From the NCBI GenBank assembly GCA_015061575.1, contig SUWF01000003.1, positions 41,582 through 105,581 on the forward strand: DNA of 64,000 nucleotides. The letters run 5' to 3'. The stretch comes from Lentisphaerota bacterium. Lineage in GTDB: Bacteria; Verrucomicrobiota; Lentisphaeria; Victivallales; Victivallaceae. The notes under the pieces are model-generated. The model did not search any database. It was not told where the DNA came from and saw nothing but the letters and a program-made list of their open reading frames with translations. The translations under genes were made by a program, and so were the position numbers. Shown here in pieces: positions 18,626 through 27,601 of the stretch (the first letter of the stretch is position 1; each line of letters opens with the position of its first letter).

Positions 18626-21600
18626 ATGAAAAATAAAATCTGTATGCTCACGGCAGCTCTGCTGACTGCCGCCAATCTGGTCGGAGCAGCCAATGGCGAT
18701 TTTGATCTGCAGTGCAATAATGGCAGCATAATCGTGCATTTCCGGGGCAATAAGATCATCGACGGCAGCTATTTTCTGATCAATGGTCAGCCGGTAAAAG
18801 ATGAATTTCATCACTCCAGTTCTGTGGCCGGTGACGGCAGTAAAGTTTACAACTCATGGAGCAAAAATCCCGAGCTGCCATTCCGGCAGGAAGCGGTTAT
18901 CAGCGCTGACCGCTCGCAAATCGAAATAACTTTTCAGGCCATGGCGTATGCCAACGGTCCGCATTGCGGAAAAATTTTGTATTACAAGCTCCCGATGCCC
19001 TTTTCGGCATTTGTCAACCGACCTTATGCCGGACTTATCGGCCGCACGACCAATGTGGTGGATGTATCCGGAAAAGTTCCGGAGAATCTGCGGGGCGATT
19101 TGACCGCAACTCAGGCCCGTTGTCTGGCATTTGAGCTGCCGCAAGGCAGTTTGTTTATGGATTTCAATCCTCTGGGGGCAACCACTTTTTTTGACCGGAC
19201 CATAAACCAGATCGCCGGTCAGTGGAATGTAGCCAAACTGGGGAACGATAAGGATATGAGCGCATTTGCCGCTGTCCGGGTGCCCGCCTGGGGCGGCGCT
19301 TTGAACGGCAAACTGGTGCTGCGCAGCGCCGGCATGAAAGATTTTGAACAGTTCCACACCTGTAAAAAATACCATTATTACGATCTTACTCCGGCGCAGC
19401 GGCTCTACAGCTTTGGAGCAGAACAAGTCGGCAAACAATACCGCAAAATGGATTTGCAGGCATTTTCTCCGGCCGCTGAAGCCGGTTGGCTCAACAGCGG
19501 CGATGCCCGCAAGCTGACCGGAAAACATGGCGGCGCATTTTACTCGGCGGTCGCCGGTACGCAGGCGGCGGCCTTCAAAGTCAGCGGTCTGAAGCCGGGC
19601 TGTTACATGATAACTGCCGGATTGAGCAATGCAGTTAATGATCCAAATAACTCCACAACTTTGAAAATCAACGATCAACTGATATTTAAGGATCTGCAGC
19701 TCAAAAACAATGAAGCCGCCGCCGCCAGCCGGGCAATTTGGCTGGATTCCGGCGAGGCCACGCTGGAATTCAGCGGCAACTGGCAGCTTTCGACTTTAGG
19801 GTTCCAGCGCTTGCTGGCGTCGGCCGAAGATTACAGTTTCCGTCGGGGCTTCTGGAAAACTGCCGGTTTTGAGCCGGTGCCATTTTTCGGCAATGCCTCC
19901 TACGCCGGAGAACCTGCTTATTCAACCGGCATCAGCCGTTTTGTGCTGCCGGAGCCGGGCAAAGAGATGCCTGTTAAGATCAAAACCTGGGTTTATGAAT
20001 CGGTTAAGCCGCTGCAGGTGGAAAATATGGATTGGCGCTATCAGGCCGTTTTCGGCAATCTTGGCCCCGGCAATTGCGGATATTTTTACGAATTCCGCAC
20101 GCAGGAAGCACTGGAAAAGCGTCTGGATGAAATGAAAAGCAGCAATATCAACGTGATCATGGTCAATGGGATGCTCTCGCGTCACACCTATCCGGCCCAC
20201 GAAGCCAACGCCCGCCAACAGTTGCGGCGTTATACAGATGCAGCTCATGCGCGTGGTATGAAAGTTATTGACCATCAGGATTATGTATTGCTGTGGAATA
20301 TGGATTCAGGGTTGCGGGTCGCCGCCGCTAATGTCGATTACCTGACCCGGGACAGTGTAACTAATCTGCCCTCAACGGTTTTTTGTGTAAACAATCCGGA
20401 GCGTAATCAGAAATATATCCAATGGCTGCTCAAATGGATCGAAGATACCAATATCGATGGCGTTATGATTGACGAAGCCAACTATTCCAAACCTTCCTGC
20501 TGCGGATGCACATATTGCCGGGAAGATTTTTACCGGGAAACCGGCTGCCGCTGGCCGGTCAGCGAATTATCCGGGGAATTGGCCGTGGGCCGGGTCAAAG
20601 CGGTTTCGCAATTGAACAAGATCTGGAACGCCTGGCGCATGAAGCGGGTCGGTGACTGGTGGGTGGCTCTGCGCAAAGCGGTCAACGCCCGCTATCCGTC
20701 ATTCAGTTTCCTCTGCTACACGACCCATTATGGGCTGGTGGATAATTATGCGCCCAATTATCTGGGCAGCTGTCTGCTGCAGATCGGACGGGCGGCCGAT
20801 TTTCTGGGTACGGAGATCATGAGCCGCAACGTTCACTCCTGCTGGCGGGCGATCATGGCTTACCGCCGGGCCAAAAATATGTTCAAAGTGGCGTATGATA
20901 TACCGATTTACGGATTGGTTTATGCCTATGGCGACAATGCTTGGGATATGCTCTATTTCGGTTGGGCTTTGAACAATATGAATGGTCAGATAACTTGGGC
21001 GGAGTCGATGAAATGTCCGCCCGGAAAGAGTAATTTTTATCTCTTCGGCGACCGTAATATGGATCTGAAGCAGGCACGGATGATCAGCAAAACAGCAGTG
21101 ATCTTTTCCACGCAGGGCCGGGATAACGAAAGTATCATGAGCTATCGGGGTGAACTTTTCGGGCTGGCGCAAACTCTGGAAGCTATGCACATACCTTACG
21201 AGATCATCGCCGATAAAACACTCCCGCAGTTGGATCTGAATAAATATCGGGTGATTTTTGCCGGGGCCTCCGGTGCGCTTTCCGATGAACAGAGCAAGCT
21301 TCTGAAAAACTTTGCCCGCAACGGCGGCACATTGGTGTTGGGGCCGATTGCCGGGGTGGATGATCAATACGGTAATTTCCGTAAAGAGTGGGCGTTCAAG
21401 GATGTTTTCAGATTTCAACCGCTGCCCCGGCTGGCTTTTACCCGCAAGCTGGCTGTTGGTGGTAAAACGGCAGTTGAATTGGCCAACCCGTTGATCTTTA
21501 TCCGGAATGTGGCTACTTCCCGGCAGCCGGGCTCCACGCCCGATGAAAATCTGCAGATAGTTGATGATAAAGGTAAAAGTCTGCCTTTGCGCTATACTGC

Positions 21601-22093
21601 CAACTATGGTAAAGGCAAGATCATCTATATACCTGCAGCTTTGGGGCAGCCGTTGGCAGAACTGGAATGTGCTGCGTTCAGCAAATACCAGTTCGATCCG
21701 GACAAAGCTCTGGACAGTTTTTACAAAAACTTGCTGCGGAACATTGTGCAGGATGCTCAGGCGGAAGTCTGGACGGTGGAGGCTCCGGAAAACATTCCGG
21801 CTACGCTTTTCCAACAGCCTGACGGCTGCTATGCGCATTTCCTCAATGCCGGCGGCAGCAATTATAAAAAAGGCGATCTGGTGACGTTCAATTTCCCGAA
21901 GGAGCCATTCCCGATGTTGAAAAAGGATATTGTCTTTACACTGCATGATCTTAAAGTCAACATCGCTGAAGCTGCCAGTCCGGACTTTAGCGGCTGGAAA
22001 AAACTCCCGCTGGAAAAGGATGCTCAAGGCCGGAGCAAAGTAACTCTGCCCAAAGAATTGCTGAAGATATATACAGTAGTGCGGCTGCGCTGA
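18626..22093 (+). CDS. Very large secreted TIM-barrel glycoside hydrolase-like protein
   Basis: A protein of 1155 residues with a clear signal peptide (MKNKICMLTAALLTAANLVGAA). An N-terminal beta-rich region (to about 450) is followed by a TIM-barrel domain (about 480-830) containing NIDGVMIDEANY, where the acidic residues may be catalytic, and a cysteine cluster CCGCTYC. Next is a glutaminase-like domain (about 840-930, PYEIIADKTLPQL, then ARNGGTLVLGP) of the GH42 trimerisation type, then a C-terminal beta domain. ATGs at 18608 and 18620 are also in frame; GGAAG six bases before 18626 and the signal peptide favour 18626. The substrate is unknown. It closes the GntR-regulated module. Confidence 0.68.
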   Translation: MKNKICMLTAALLTAANLVGAANGDFDLQCNNGSIIVHFRGNKIIDGSYFLINGQPVKDEFHHSSSVAGDGSKVYNSWSKNPELPFRQEAVISADRSQIEITFQAMAYANGPHCGKILYYKLPMPFSAFVNRPYAGLIGRTTNVVDVSGKVPENLRGDLTATQARCLAFELPQGSLFMDFNPLGATTFFDRTINQIAGQWNVAKLGNDKDMSAFAAVRVPAWGGALNGKLVLRSAGMKDFEQFHTCKKYHYYDLTPAQRLYSFGAEQVGKQYRKMDLQAFSPAAEAGWLNSGDARKLTGKHGGAFYSAVAGTQAAAFKVSGLKPGCYMITAGLSNAVNDPNNSTTLKINDQLIFKDLQLKNNEAAAASRAIWLDSGEATLEFSGNWQLSTLGFQRLLASAEDYSFRRGFWKTAGFEPVPFFGNASYAGEPAYSTGISRFVLPEPGKEMPVKIKTWVYESVKPLQVENMDWRYQAVFGNLGPGNCGYFYEFRTQEALEKRLDEMKSSNINVIMVNGMLSRHTYPAHEANARQQLRRYTDAAHARGMKVIDHQDYVLLWNMDSGLRVAAANVDYLTRDSVTNLPSTVFCVNNPERNQKYIQWLLKWIEDTNIDGVMIDEANYSKPSCCGCTYCREDFYRETGCRWPVSELSGELAVGRVKAVSQLNKIWNAWRMKRVGDWWVALRKAVNARYPSFSFLCYTTHYGLVDNYAPNYLGSCLLQIGRAADFLGTEIMSRNVHSCWRAIMAYRRAKNMFKVAYDIPIYGLVYAYGDNAWDMLYFGWALNNMNGQITWAESMKCPPGKSNFYLFGDRNMDLKQARMISKTAVIFSTQGRDNESIMSYRGELFGLAQTLEAMHIPYEIIADKTLPQLDLNKYRVIFAGASGALSDEQSKLLKNFARNGGTLVLGPIAGVDDQYGNFRKEWAFKDVFRFQPLPRLAFTRKLAVGGKTAVELANPLIFIRNVATSRQPGSTPDENLQIVDDKGKSLPLRYTANYGKGKIIYIPAALGQPLAELECAAFSKYQFDPDKALDSFYKNLLRNIVQDAQAEVWTVEAPENIPATLFQQPDGCYAHFLNAGGSNYKKGDLVTFNFPKEPFPMLKKDIVFTLHDLKVNIAEAASPDFSGWKKLPLEKDAQGRSKVTLPKELLKIYTVVRLR

Positions 22094-22134
22094 AACTGCC
22101 GGTCTGCAAAAAGGGGATGTTGTAAAACTGTTTT

Positions 22135-22174
22135 GTGGGGAAAAAACCTTTTTGAAAAAAGGTTCTTTTCCCCA
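22135..22174. repeat. Imperfect 40-base palindrome
   Basis: GTGGGGAAAA pairs with TTTTCCCCAC, and the inner AACCTTTTT pairs with AAAAAGGTT, with a single bulged C. It lies 41 bases after the glycosidase stop and could end transcription, although no T-run follows on the plus strand. Confidence 0.7.
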
Positions 22175-22231
22175 CCTTGTCCCGCCATAGCCTCGGCGAC
22201 GGCGGAACCCCATTTCCCAAAAACTTTCGCC

Positions 22232-22267
22232 GGAATTACTTTTATTACGAGTAATAAAAGTAATTCC
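22232..22267. repeat. Perfect 17-bp palindrome with 2-base centre
   Basis: GGAATTACTTTTATTAC (22232-22248), GA, then its exact reverse complement (22251-22267). The arms are AT-rich and too close to form a normal terminator loop; a protein-binding or cruciform site is possible. Confidence 0.85.
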
Positions 22268-22376
22268 AACTTGTTTTATATAAGAAAGATACCGTATTTT
22301 ATATATTATAAAATTTACTGCTGTTATATGAATTCAAGCTTACTGTTTTTTTTCGACAGCAACTAAAAATTCATGC

Positions 22377-22423
22377 AAAAAACAGGGGCATTACAACCTT
22401 TTGCGAGGTTTTGCAACAGCCCC
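22377..22423 (-). terminator. Terminator downstream of speE
   Basis: On the minus strand GGGGC (22423-22419) pairs with GCCCC (22389-22385), with an inner AACCT/AGGTT pairing, and is followed by TGTTTTTT. A T-run (22425-22430) also follows on the plus strand, so it may act in both directions. Confidence 0.7.
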
Positions 22424-22434
22424 GTTTTTTGGGC

Positions 22435-23286
22435 TTATTGCAGCATTTGCCGGGCAAATGCGGGCAGCTGGAAAGCGGCGGTGTGGATCGCTTCGTTATA
22501 GTATTTAAGCTGTTTGCTCAGCTCCCAAGAAAGCTTGCGCAGCGGCTCGGTCACCCGGTGGCTTTTGCTGGCCAGACAAACCCCGATCGACCCGGCCGGA
22601 TAGGTCGGCACGGCTATAAAAGCATAGCCGTTGTCAAAAAACAGCTCCCGGGTAAAACCGTAAAGCCGTTTGACGATCTCCGGATAAAGAAAAATCGATT
22701 CCGATTGCGAGGCCACCACCCCGTCGGCTTTGAGCGCCCGATGTACTGATTGATAAAATTCCTGACCGAACAATACTTCGCCCGGCCCCACCGGATCAGT
22801 CGAATCCACGATTATTACGTCGTACTCATTGCAGCTGTTGCGGACAAATTCCAAGCCGTCGCCGATATGCAGCTCCATGCGCGGATCGTCAAAACCGCAA
22901 GCTGTGGAGGGCAGATATTTTTTGCAGAGTTCCACCACTTTGCCGTCGATTTCGCACTGAACGATGTGCTTTACTTCCGGATGCCGGGCCACTTCCCGGG
23001 CCACGCCGCCATCGCCGCCGCCTACTATCAGTACTTTTTCCGGGGCCGGATGCAGCTGCAAGGCCGGATGCACCATCATTTCCTGATAGGCAAATTCATC
23101 AAACTCAGTTAATTGGATGATCCCGTCGAGCATCAGCATCCGGCCCAGATGGCTGGTTTCAAAAATCTGTATATGCTGAAAATCGCTTTGCTCATCGCAC
23201 AAAACTTTGGTCACTTCGATTGTATTGCCGAAACCGTGGTCGATTTCGCTGACCATACCGGGTACTGCTGACTGCATATTATGCAT
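22435..23286 (-). CDS. speE: Spermidine synthase (polyamine aminopropyltransferase)
   Basis: Transfers an aminopropyl group from decarboxylated SAM to putrescine. At 283 residues it has the family's usual length. Motifs seen are the SAM-binding GGGDGGVAREV, the acidic ribose-binding CEIDGKVVELCKKYLP, GDGLEFV, and the catalytic DSTDPVGPGEVLF segment. AGGAG lies seven bases before the ATG. The adenosylmethionine decarboxylase gene that supplies its cosubstrate is 30 bases upstream, so the pair forms an operon. A preference for agmatine instead of putrescine cannot be excluded, since an arginine decarboxylase-type gene but no ureohydrolase is present nearby. Confidence 0.93.
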   Translation of the reverse strand: MHNMQSAVPGMVSEIDHGFGNTIEVTKVLCDEQSDFQHIQIFETSHLGRMLMLDGIIQLTEFDEFAYQEMMVHPALQLHPAPEKVLIVGGGDGGVAREVARHPEVKHIVQCEIDGKVVELCKKYLPSTACGFDDPRMELHIGDGLEFVRNSCNEYDVIIVDSTDPVGPGEVLFGQEFYQSVHRALKADGVVASQSESIFLYPEIVKRLYGFTRELFFDNGYAFIAVPTYPAGSIGVCLASKSHRVTEPLRKLSWELSKQLKYYNEAIHTAAFQLPAFARQMLQ

Positions 23287-23316
23287 TGATCAACTCCTGA
23301 AGTTCGTTGTAAAATG

Positions 23317-24138
23317 CTATTGCCGCATGGCGACCTGCAAGCGGTAATAGCTGCCGTTGAGGGCATTGATCAACGTTTCGGAAAGTTCCTGCGGATCAAA
23401 GAAACGGCACATGAATATATCGCAATAAAAAGTTTTCCGCTCCAGACTGAAGCGGCCGGTGATGGTTCCGGAATCCAATATTTGAGTAAAACGCAACCCG
23501 TCGCCGCGCTCCGGATCGTGGAAACTGGCGCAGCAATTCTGACCGCAAGGTGTCGCATCCAGCTGCCGGGCAAGCGCTTTGAGTACTGTACAGACGTTGC
23601 CGGAAGTAAACATCTCTTCCGGACAGTCGTAGACATCCACACTGGCCAGCATCCCCCAGGCGTCAGCGCTTTCGTAACGCTTGCGCCAGGACATGGTATT
23701 TTCCAGCGGCGGGGCGGATTCCTGCGATTGCTCGCGCAAGACGGCTCCGTTCTGCCCCAGCACTCCCCGGCTGAGGGCATGAGATATTACCATCGAACGG
23801 GATTGCAGCGAAGAACGCAAAGTCTGCGCCGCCAGCTCAAAGTCGATCTGATCGCCGCAGGTAAAAATATCCACAGCGGCGTAATCGTATTCCGGCCAGG
23901 CGTGAACGGCAAAATGGGATTCGCAAATCACTACTATGCCGCTGACGCCCTGCGGCTGAAACGCATGAAAACTCGACTCCAGCACCGTTGCCCCGCTGCG
24001 CTTGGCCGCATCGACAAAGAGCTGTTCCATAGTCTTTACATCGGCCAATATCTGGGCGCTGCAATCGTAGTATTCGATCGTCAGGTGTCTGCCCAGGGCC
24101 AGATTCTTAAAACTTATCGGCTGTTCCAACGGACTCAT
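23317..24138 (-). CDS. speD: S-adenosylmethionine decarboxylase proenzyme with a second, degenerate SpeH-like domain
   Basis: Pyruvoyl-dependent enzyme making the aminopropyl donor for speE. Residues 14-125 match the small bacterial SpeH class: self-cleavage is expected at E73/S74 in ESHF, and the supporting residues S66, H79 and C94 have the same spacing as in Thermotoga SpeH (Ser63, Ser55, His68, Cys83). SpeH proteins are normally about 120-130 residues. Here another 145 residues follow, and residues 160-262 echo the first domain (SVDVYDC against TIEYYDC; FYCDIFMCRFFDP against AAVDIFTCGDQID) while lacking the ESH site. The layout recalls the duplicated fold of eukaryotic AdoMetDC. It lies directly upstream of speE. 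Confidence 0.88.
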   Translation of the reverse strand: MSPLEQPISFKNLALGRHLTIEYYDCSAQILADVKTMEQLFVDAAKRSGATVLESSFHAFQPQGVSGIVVICESHFAVHAWPEYDYAAVDIFTCGDQIDFELAAQTLRSSLQSRSMVISHALSRGVLGQNGAVLREQSQESAPPLENTMSWRKRYESADAWGMLASVDVYDCPEEMFTSGNVCTVLKALARQLDATPCGQNCCASFHDPERGDGLRFTQILDSGTITGRFSLERKTFYCDIFMCRFFDPQELSETLINALNGSYYRLQVAMRQ

Positions 24139-24174
24139 GCTGCTTGCGGTTCCTGTTCTTGCTCTTGAAATGGC

Positions 24175-25833
24175 TTATTCTGCGCTGGCTTGAGCTTCTG
24201 CACTCTGCGCATAGCGTTTGCAGTTGGCCAGCAAATAGGCGTTAAACTGCATCTGATTCATTGAGCTTTTGTAATTGCGGAACATATTTTCCAGCATCGG
24301 ATCGGCCTGATAAGCTTTGGCCGGCGCCTTGCGGGCGACCAGCATGATCACTTGCACGCCGGTGGCTTTTTCGATCGGCTCAGCGATTTCGCCAGCTTGC
24401 AGATCAGCCACTGCGCTGGAGGCATAACCCAACACCGGCGAACCGGTCATCAATGTGAATTTGGGTACGGCCGTGAATTTGGGGGCAGTCATGGCCTTGA
24501 CCCGGGCGACACGATTGGCTGCGGATATGGCATTGAGCTTGGCGATCACTTCCGCCGCCCGCTCCCGGGCCAGCTTCATGGATTGCTGCTGGATATAGTC
24601 AGCAGTGACTTGAGCTTTGACTTCTTTGAGTTCGGCCGGACGGGAGGGGATCATCTTGGTCACATAACCGACGAAAGCCGCTTTGCTGCCGGCTACAGCG
24701 TTGGAAATGGGCATATCCATAAAGATACCGGCCAATTCGCTGACCAGAGCCGGTTCGGCGATCTTGCCGGCGCTCTTGGCATCGGCGTTGAATTCACCAG
24801 TCGCCTTAGCGGTCAGCTTGGCAGCGGCCAGCTGCTTTTTGAAGACGTTCAAACGCTGTTCCGGCTGAACATTGCTGATGGCTTCGTAGGCGTTGGCGGC
24901 AAATTGCTGAGCTGCATTGGTGGCCAACTCCCGGGCGTTGGCGGCGATGGCTGACGAGCGGACTTCGTCTTTCACTTTATTAAACTCCTGAACTTCAAAT
25001 TTGCCATCTTTGACCTTGCCGAAGAGCTGTTTGTTCTGTTCGTAAAATTCTTTGAGGGATTTATCGTTGATATTTTTGATCGCCTGCGAGCGGAACTTGT
25101 TGTAATCAAATTCCACGACCAGCGCCTGCAGTTTGGCGGGGATCACATATTTGGCCCGGTTCTGCATGAAGTAAGCTTCCAGAGCTTTGGCATCGGTTTT
25201 GACCGCTTTGGCAAAGTCGGCAGCTTTGAAATCACCGGAAAGCACTTCAAACTCTTCGTTGAGCATGTGATAGAACTTTTTGAGTTCATCTTCGGTTACA
25301 GTAACAGCCGCATTGCGGGTGGTCTGCAGCTTGGCCAGCATAAGATACTGCCGGGCGGCGGAATTGAGGTCATCTTCGTTGAAACCTTCGGCGGGCAGGA
25401 AGTTATCGACAAAGTTGCGGTAGGCACTGGCATTGAATTTGCCGGAATCATCGCGGAAGTTATTGCGCAGAAAACGGCCGACTTCCTGATCGCTGACCGT
25501 GATGTTGGCCTGTTTGGCGGCTTCCAGCATGGCCAGATTGTAGAATGAGCGCATTTCCAGCTGTTCACGCATGGACTGGTTGATCTGCATATTCATGAAT
25601 ACCCGCATGGAAAGCATATCCAGGCGCATCTGATCGTTGAGTTCTGAGTAAGAAACCTTCTTGCCGAAAATTTCCCCGGCATTCTGGCTGTAGCCATTGC
25701 CCCGGAAGGCATCGATTATACCGGTTCCGGGAGTCAGAAAGTCGGTAAATGCAATGATGATGATGACCGAGAATACCCCGAAAATGATCCGGTGGTGTTT
25801 GGCAAACACACTGTTAAGTTTAGAAATCGCCAT
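24175..25833 (-). CDS. SurA/PpiD-like membrane-anchored periplasmic chaperone
   Basis: A 552-residue protein with a short cytoplasmic N-terminus, one membrane helix (about residues 14-32, IIFGVFSVIIIIAF) and a long periplasmic part. The region 45-180 resembles the SurA_N/PpiD chaperone domain (EIFGKKVSYSELNDQM, then VSDQEVGRFLRNNF). The usual parvulin motif is not obvious in the remainder, so prolyl isomerase activity is doubtful and a chaperone role in envelope protein folding is favoured. AGGAGA is eight bases before the ATG. It lies 36 bases upstream of speD on the same strand, so transcription may continue into the polyamine genes without an evident functional link. Confidence 0.75.
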   Translation of the reverse strand: MAISKLNSVFAKHHRIIFGVFSVIIIIAFTDFLTPGTGIIDAFRGNGYSQNAGEIFGKKVSYSELNDQMRLDMLSMRVFMNMQINQSMREQLEMRSFYNLAMLEAAKQANITVSDQEVGRFLRNNFRDDSGKFNASAYRNFVDNFLPAEGFNEDDLNSAARQYLMLAKLQTTRNAAVTVTEDELKKFYHMLNEEFEVLSGDFKAADFAKAVKTDAKALEAYFMQNRAKYVIPAKLQALVVEFDYNKFRSQAIKNINDKSLKEFYEQNKQLFGKVKDGKFEVQEFNKVKDEVRSSAIAANARELATNAAQQFAANAYEAISNVQPEQRLNVFKKQLAAAKLTAKATGEFNADAKSAGKIAEPALVSELAGIFMDMPISNAVAGSKAAFVGYVTKMIPSRPAELKEVKAQVTADYIQQQSMKLARERAAEVIAKLNAISAANRVARVKAMTAPKFTAVPKFTLMTGSPVLGYASSAVADLQAGEIAEPIEKATGVQVIMLVARKAPAKAYQADPMLENMFRNYKSSMNQMQFNAYLLANCKRYAQSAEAQASAE

Positions 25834-26038
25834 AAATAAAATCTCCTGCGCCGGTACTTCCGGCAGTTGCCGGCAGCTGCAAATTTTTTTGAAACTGCCT
25901 TGTTATATATAATTTACTTTATTTTTAACCAATATTGTATATAAAATAGCTCAATTTGGGCAAATATGCAATTTTTTGATCAATGATTTTTAACTTTTTG
26001 CCGCCGGAAACAGTCATCTGGCTGTCCGCAGAGCGTTT

Positions 26039-26923
26039 TCAGCTGTTTTCCGCCCGTGGCATGAGTACGACTTTAGGTTCTTTAAGGCGATGCAAAGGAT
26101 CCAGTAATTCATCCGGTACCAGCAGATTGCCGCGTCCGCAACCCAGTTGGACATCCGGGTGGAGAGTGCCGTGGAAATCCGATCCGCCGGAGAGCTGGAG
26201 CGAAAATTCATTGGCGATCCGCAGCGCATTGGCTGTCTGTGTTGGCGTGTATTCCGAATAATAGGCTTCGAGCGCATCCAAACCGGCGTTTTTCAGCGCC
26301 GGCAAAGTGCGCCGGACGAAGTTGTTTTCGTTATTGCGTGACGAAAACAAATGGGCCCAGACGGCGATGCCGCCCGCCTTTTTTATGGCTGCTATCGCCG
26401 CTTCCGGCGGCGGCAGCTCCCGTGGTACATAACCGGGCGCATTCCGTTTGAGCAGCCGTTCAAAGACGGTTGCGTGATCCGGGAAATTGTACTTTTTGAC
26501 CAGTACCTGCGCAAAGTGCGGCCGCCCGGGAACGGAATCGGACATACCTATGGCCAGCAGATCGTCCCAGGTTATTTCGTAACCCAGACTGCGGAGTTTG
26601 GCCTGCATTAACGTTGCCCGCTCAATACGGCTCCGGCGCATTTGCTGCAGAAAATCCTGCAGAAAACTATTGTGATAATCAATGTACAAACCTACGATGT
26701 GTATTTCCCGGGCGCCGATACGGCTGGAAAGCTCCACGCCGGGGATCAACTCAACTTGCGGGAATCGATTTTGACAGGCCAAAAAATCATCCAGCCCATC
26801 AACTGTATCGTGGTCAGTCAACGCTGCTGCAGTTAAATTTGCTGCTGCAGCCAACGCCGGCAGCTCGCCGGGGGCAACTGTGCCGTCCGAGGCGCTGCTG
26901 TGTATATGTAAATCTATAGCCAA
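26039..26923 (-). CDS. PHP-domain phosphoesterase (RNase AM/YciV-like)
   Basis: A 294-residue metal-dependent phosphoesterase of the PHP family. It shows the ordered metal-binding motifs HIHSSASDG (6-14), TDHDTVDG (36-43), the glutamate in IPGVELS, RPHFAQVLV, WAHLF and GGSDFHG. This set matches bacterial YciV/RNase AM proteins, which degrade short RNA ends or 3',5'-nucleotide bisphosphates. The start is a TTG with GAGAGG seven bases upstream. The gene is divergent from the dksA-like operon. The substrate is inferred from family only. Confidence 0.85.
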   Translation of the reverse strand: MAIDLHIHSSASDGTVAPGELPALAAAANLTAAALTDHDTVDGLDDFLACQNRFPQVELIPGVELSSRIGAREIHIVGLYIDYHNSFLQDFLQQMRRSRIERATLMQAKLRSLGYEITWDDLLAIGMSDSVPGRPHFAQVLVKKYNFPDHATVFERLLKRNAPGYVPRELPPPEAAIAAIKKAGGIAVWAHLFSSRNNENNFVRRTLPALKNAGLDALEAYYSEYTPTQTANALRIANEFSLQLSGGSDFHGTLHPDVQLGCGRGNLLVPDELLDPLHRLKEPKVVLMPRAENS

Positions 26924-26994
26924 TGGGGAACCTCTCTATCTTTTTAACGGTCTTAATTTAATGCGCAAAGTTTGATTTTGCAAGAGTGAAAACC

Positions 26995-27022
26995 TTGAAA
27001 AATCGAAAATTTATGCTATAAT
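26995..27022 (+). promoter_or_regulatory. Sigma-70-type promoter of the dksA-like/lspA/miaA operon
   Basis: TTGAAA (26995-27000), 16-base spacer, TATAAT (27017-27022). The transcript would have a leader of about 120 bases before the ATG at 27148. Confidence 0.75.
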
Positions 27023-27147
27023 ATATAGCTATTAAAAATTATTTATTTTAAGTTGTCCCGGTTGGAGCTGATTTGACCGGGAACCGGGGAATTAGTTACA
27101 CGTTGATTCATCCGGGAGCTTGATCAACATCGAAAGGAAAAGAGATC

Positions 27148-27564
27148 ATGCCCAGAGTTTCCAAAGTAAAAAGTATTACGGCTAAACTTACGCCGGAACA
27201 GCGGCGCCATTACGATAATTTGATGGCGGCAAGAGATGCGGTCATGGGCCGGGTGCGCTCTTACGCCGAAGATGCGCTGGACTGCAGCAATGCTGATAAG
27301 CGCGGTGTGACCACCCACATGGCCGATATGGGCTCCGACAGCTCCCGGCACGAAATGGGCCTGCAGCTGATGAGCGAAGAAGGCGATGTGCTGGAATTGA
27401 TCGAAGAAGCTATCAAACGTTTGATCGAAAATAAAAATTACGGCATTTGCCAGGATTGCGGTCAGCCGATCCCGCCCGCCCGGCTGGAAGTCCGTCCTTA
27501 CGCCATTTACTGCACCAAATGCAAGTCGATCCGCGAAAAAGACGGCGGCAACCGCCTGCGTTGA
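27148..27564 (+). CDS. TraR/DksA-family C4 zinc-finger protein
   Basis: A 138-residue protein with an N-terminal coiled-coil region and a C-terminal four-cysteine zinc finger: C101 and C104 (CQDC) with C122 and C125 (CTKC). The spacing and the YGIC..CG.PIP..RLEVRPYA context are typical of DksA/TraR/YocK proteins, which bind RNA polymerase's secondary channel or act as general stress proteins. The DxxDxA tip of true DksA is not evident, so it may be a DksA-like protein rather than a ppGpp cofactor. It heads an operon with lspA (37 bases downstream) and miaA. Confidence 0.85.
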   Translation: MPRVSKVKSITAKLTPEQRRHYDNLMAARDAVMGRVRSYAEDALDCSNADKRGVTTHMADMGSDSSRHEMGLQLMSEEGDVLELIEEAIKRLIENKNYGICQDCGQPIPPARLEVRPYAIYCTKCKSIREKDGGNRLR

Positions 27565-27601
27565 GGCAAGCGGATAGACTGCGTTGGATGGGGTTTCTGC
27601 A

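Larger units (their letters stand above)
22094..22434. other. Intergenic region with three inverted repeats
   Basis: 341 bases without a convincing gene, between the giant glycosidase and convergent speE. It contains an imperfect 40-base palindrome, a perfect 17-bp palindrome and the speE terminator, listed separately. The stretch at 22175-22231, between the first two palindromes, is relatively GC-rich and holds the inverted pair GCCGTCGCCGAGGC-like sequences; it has the look of a dispersed intergenic repeat, which the window alone cannot confirm. Confidence 0.5.

Noticed and set aside
20699..22213. Open minus-strand frame of 504 codons inside the giant glycosidase
   Set aside because: Antisense shadow; the plus-strand gene has a signal peptide, ribosome binding site and domain motifs.
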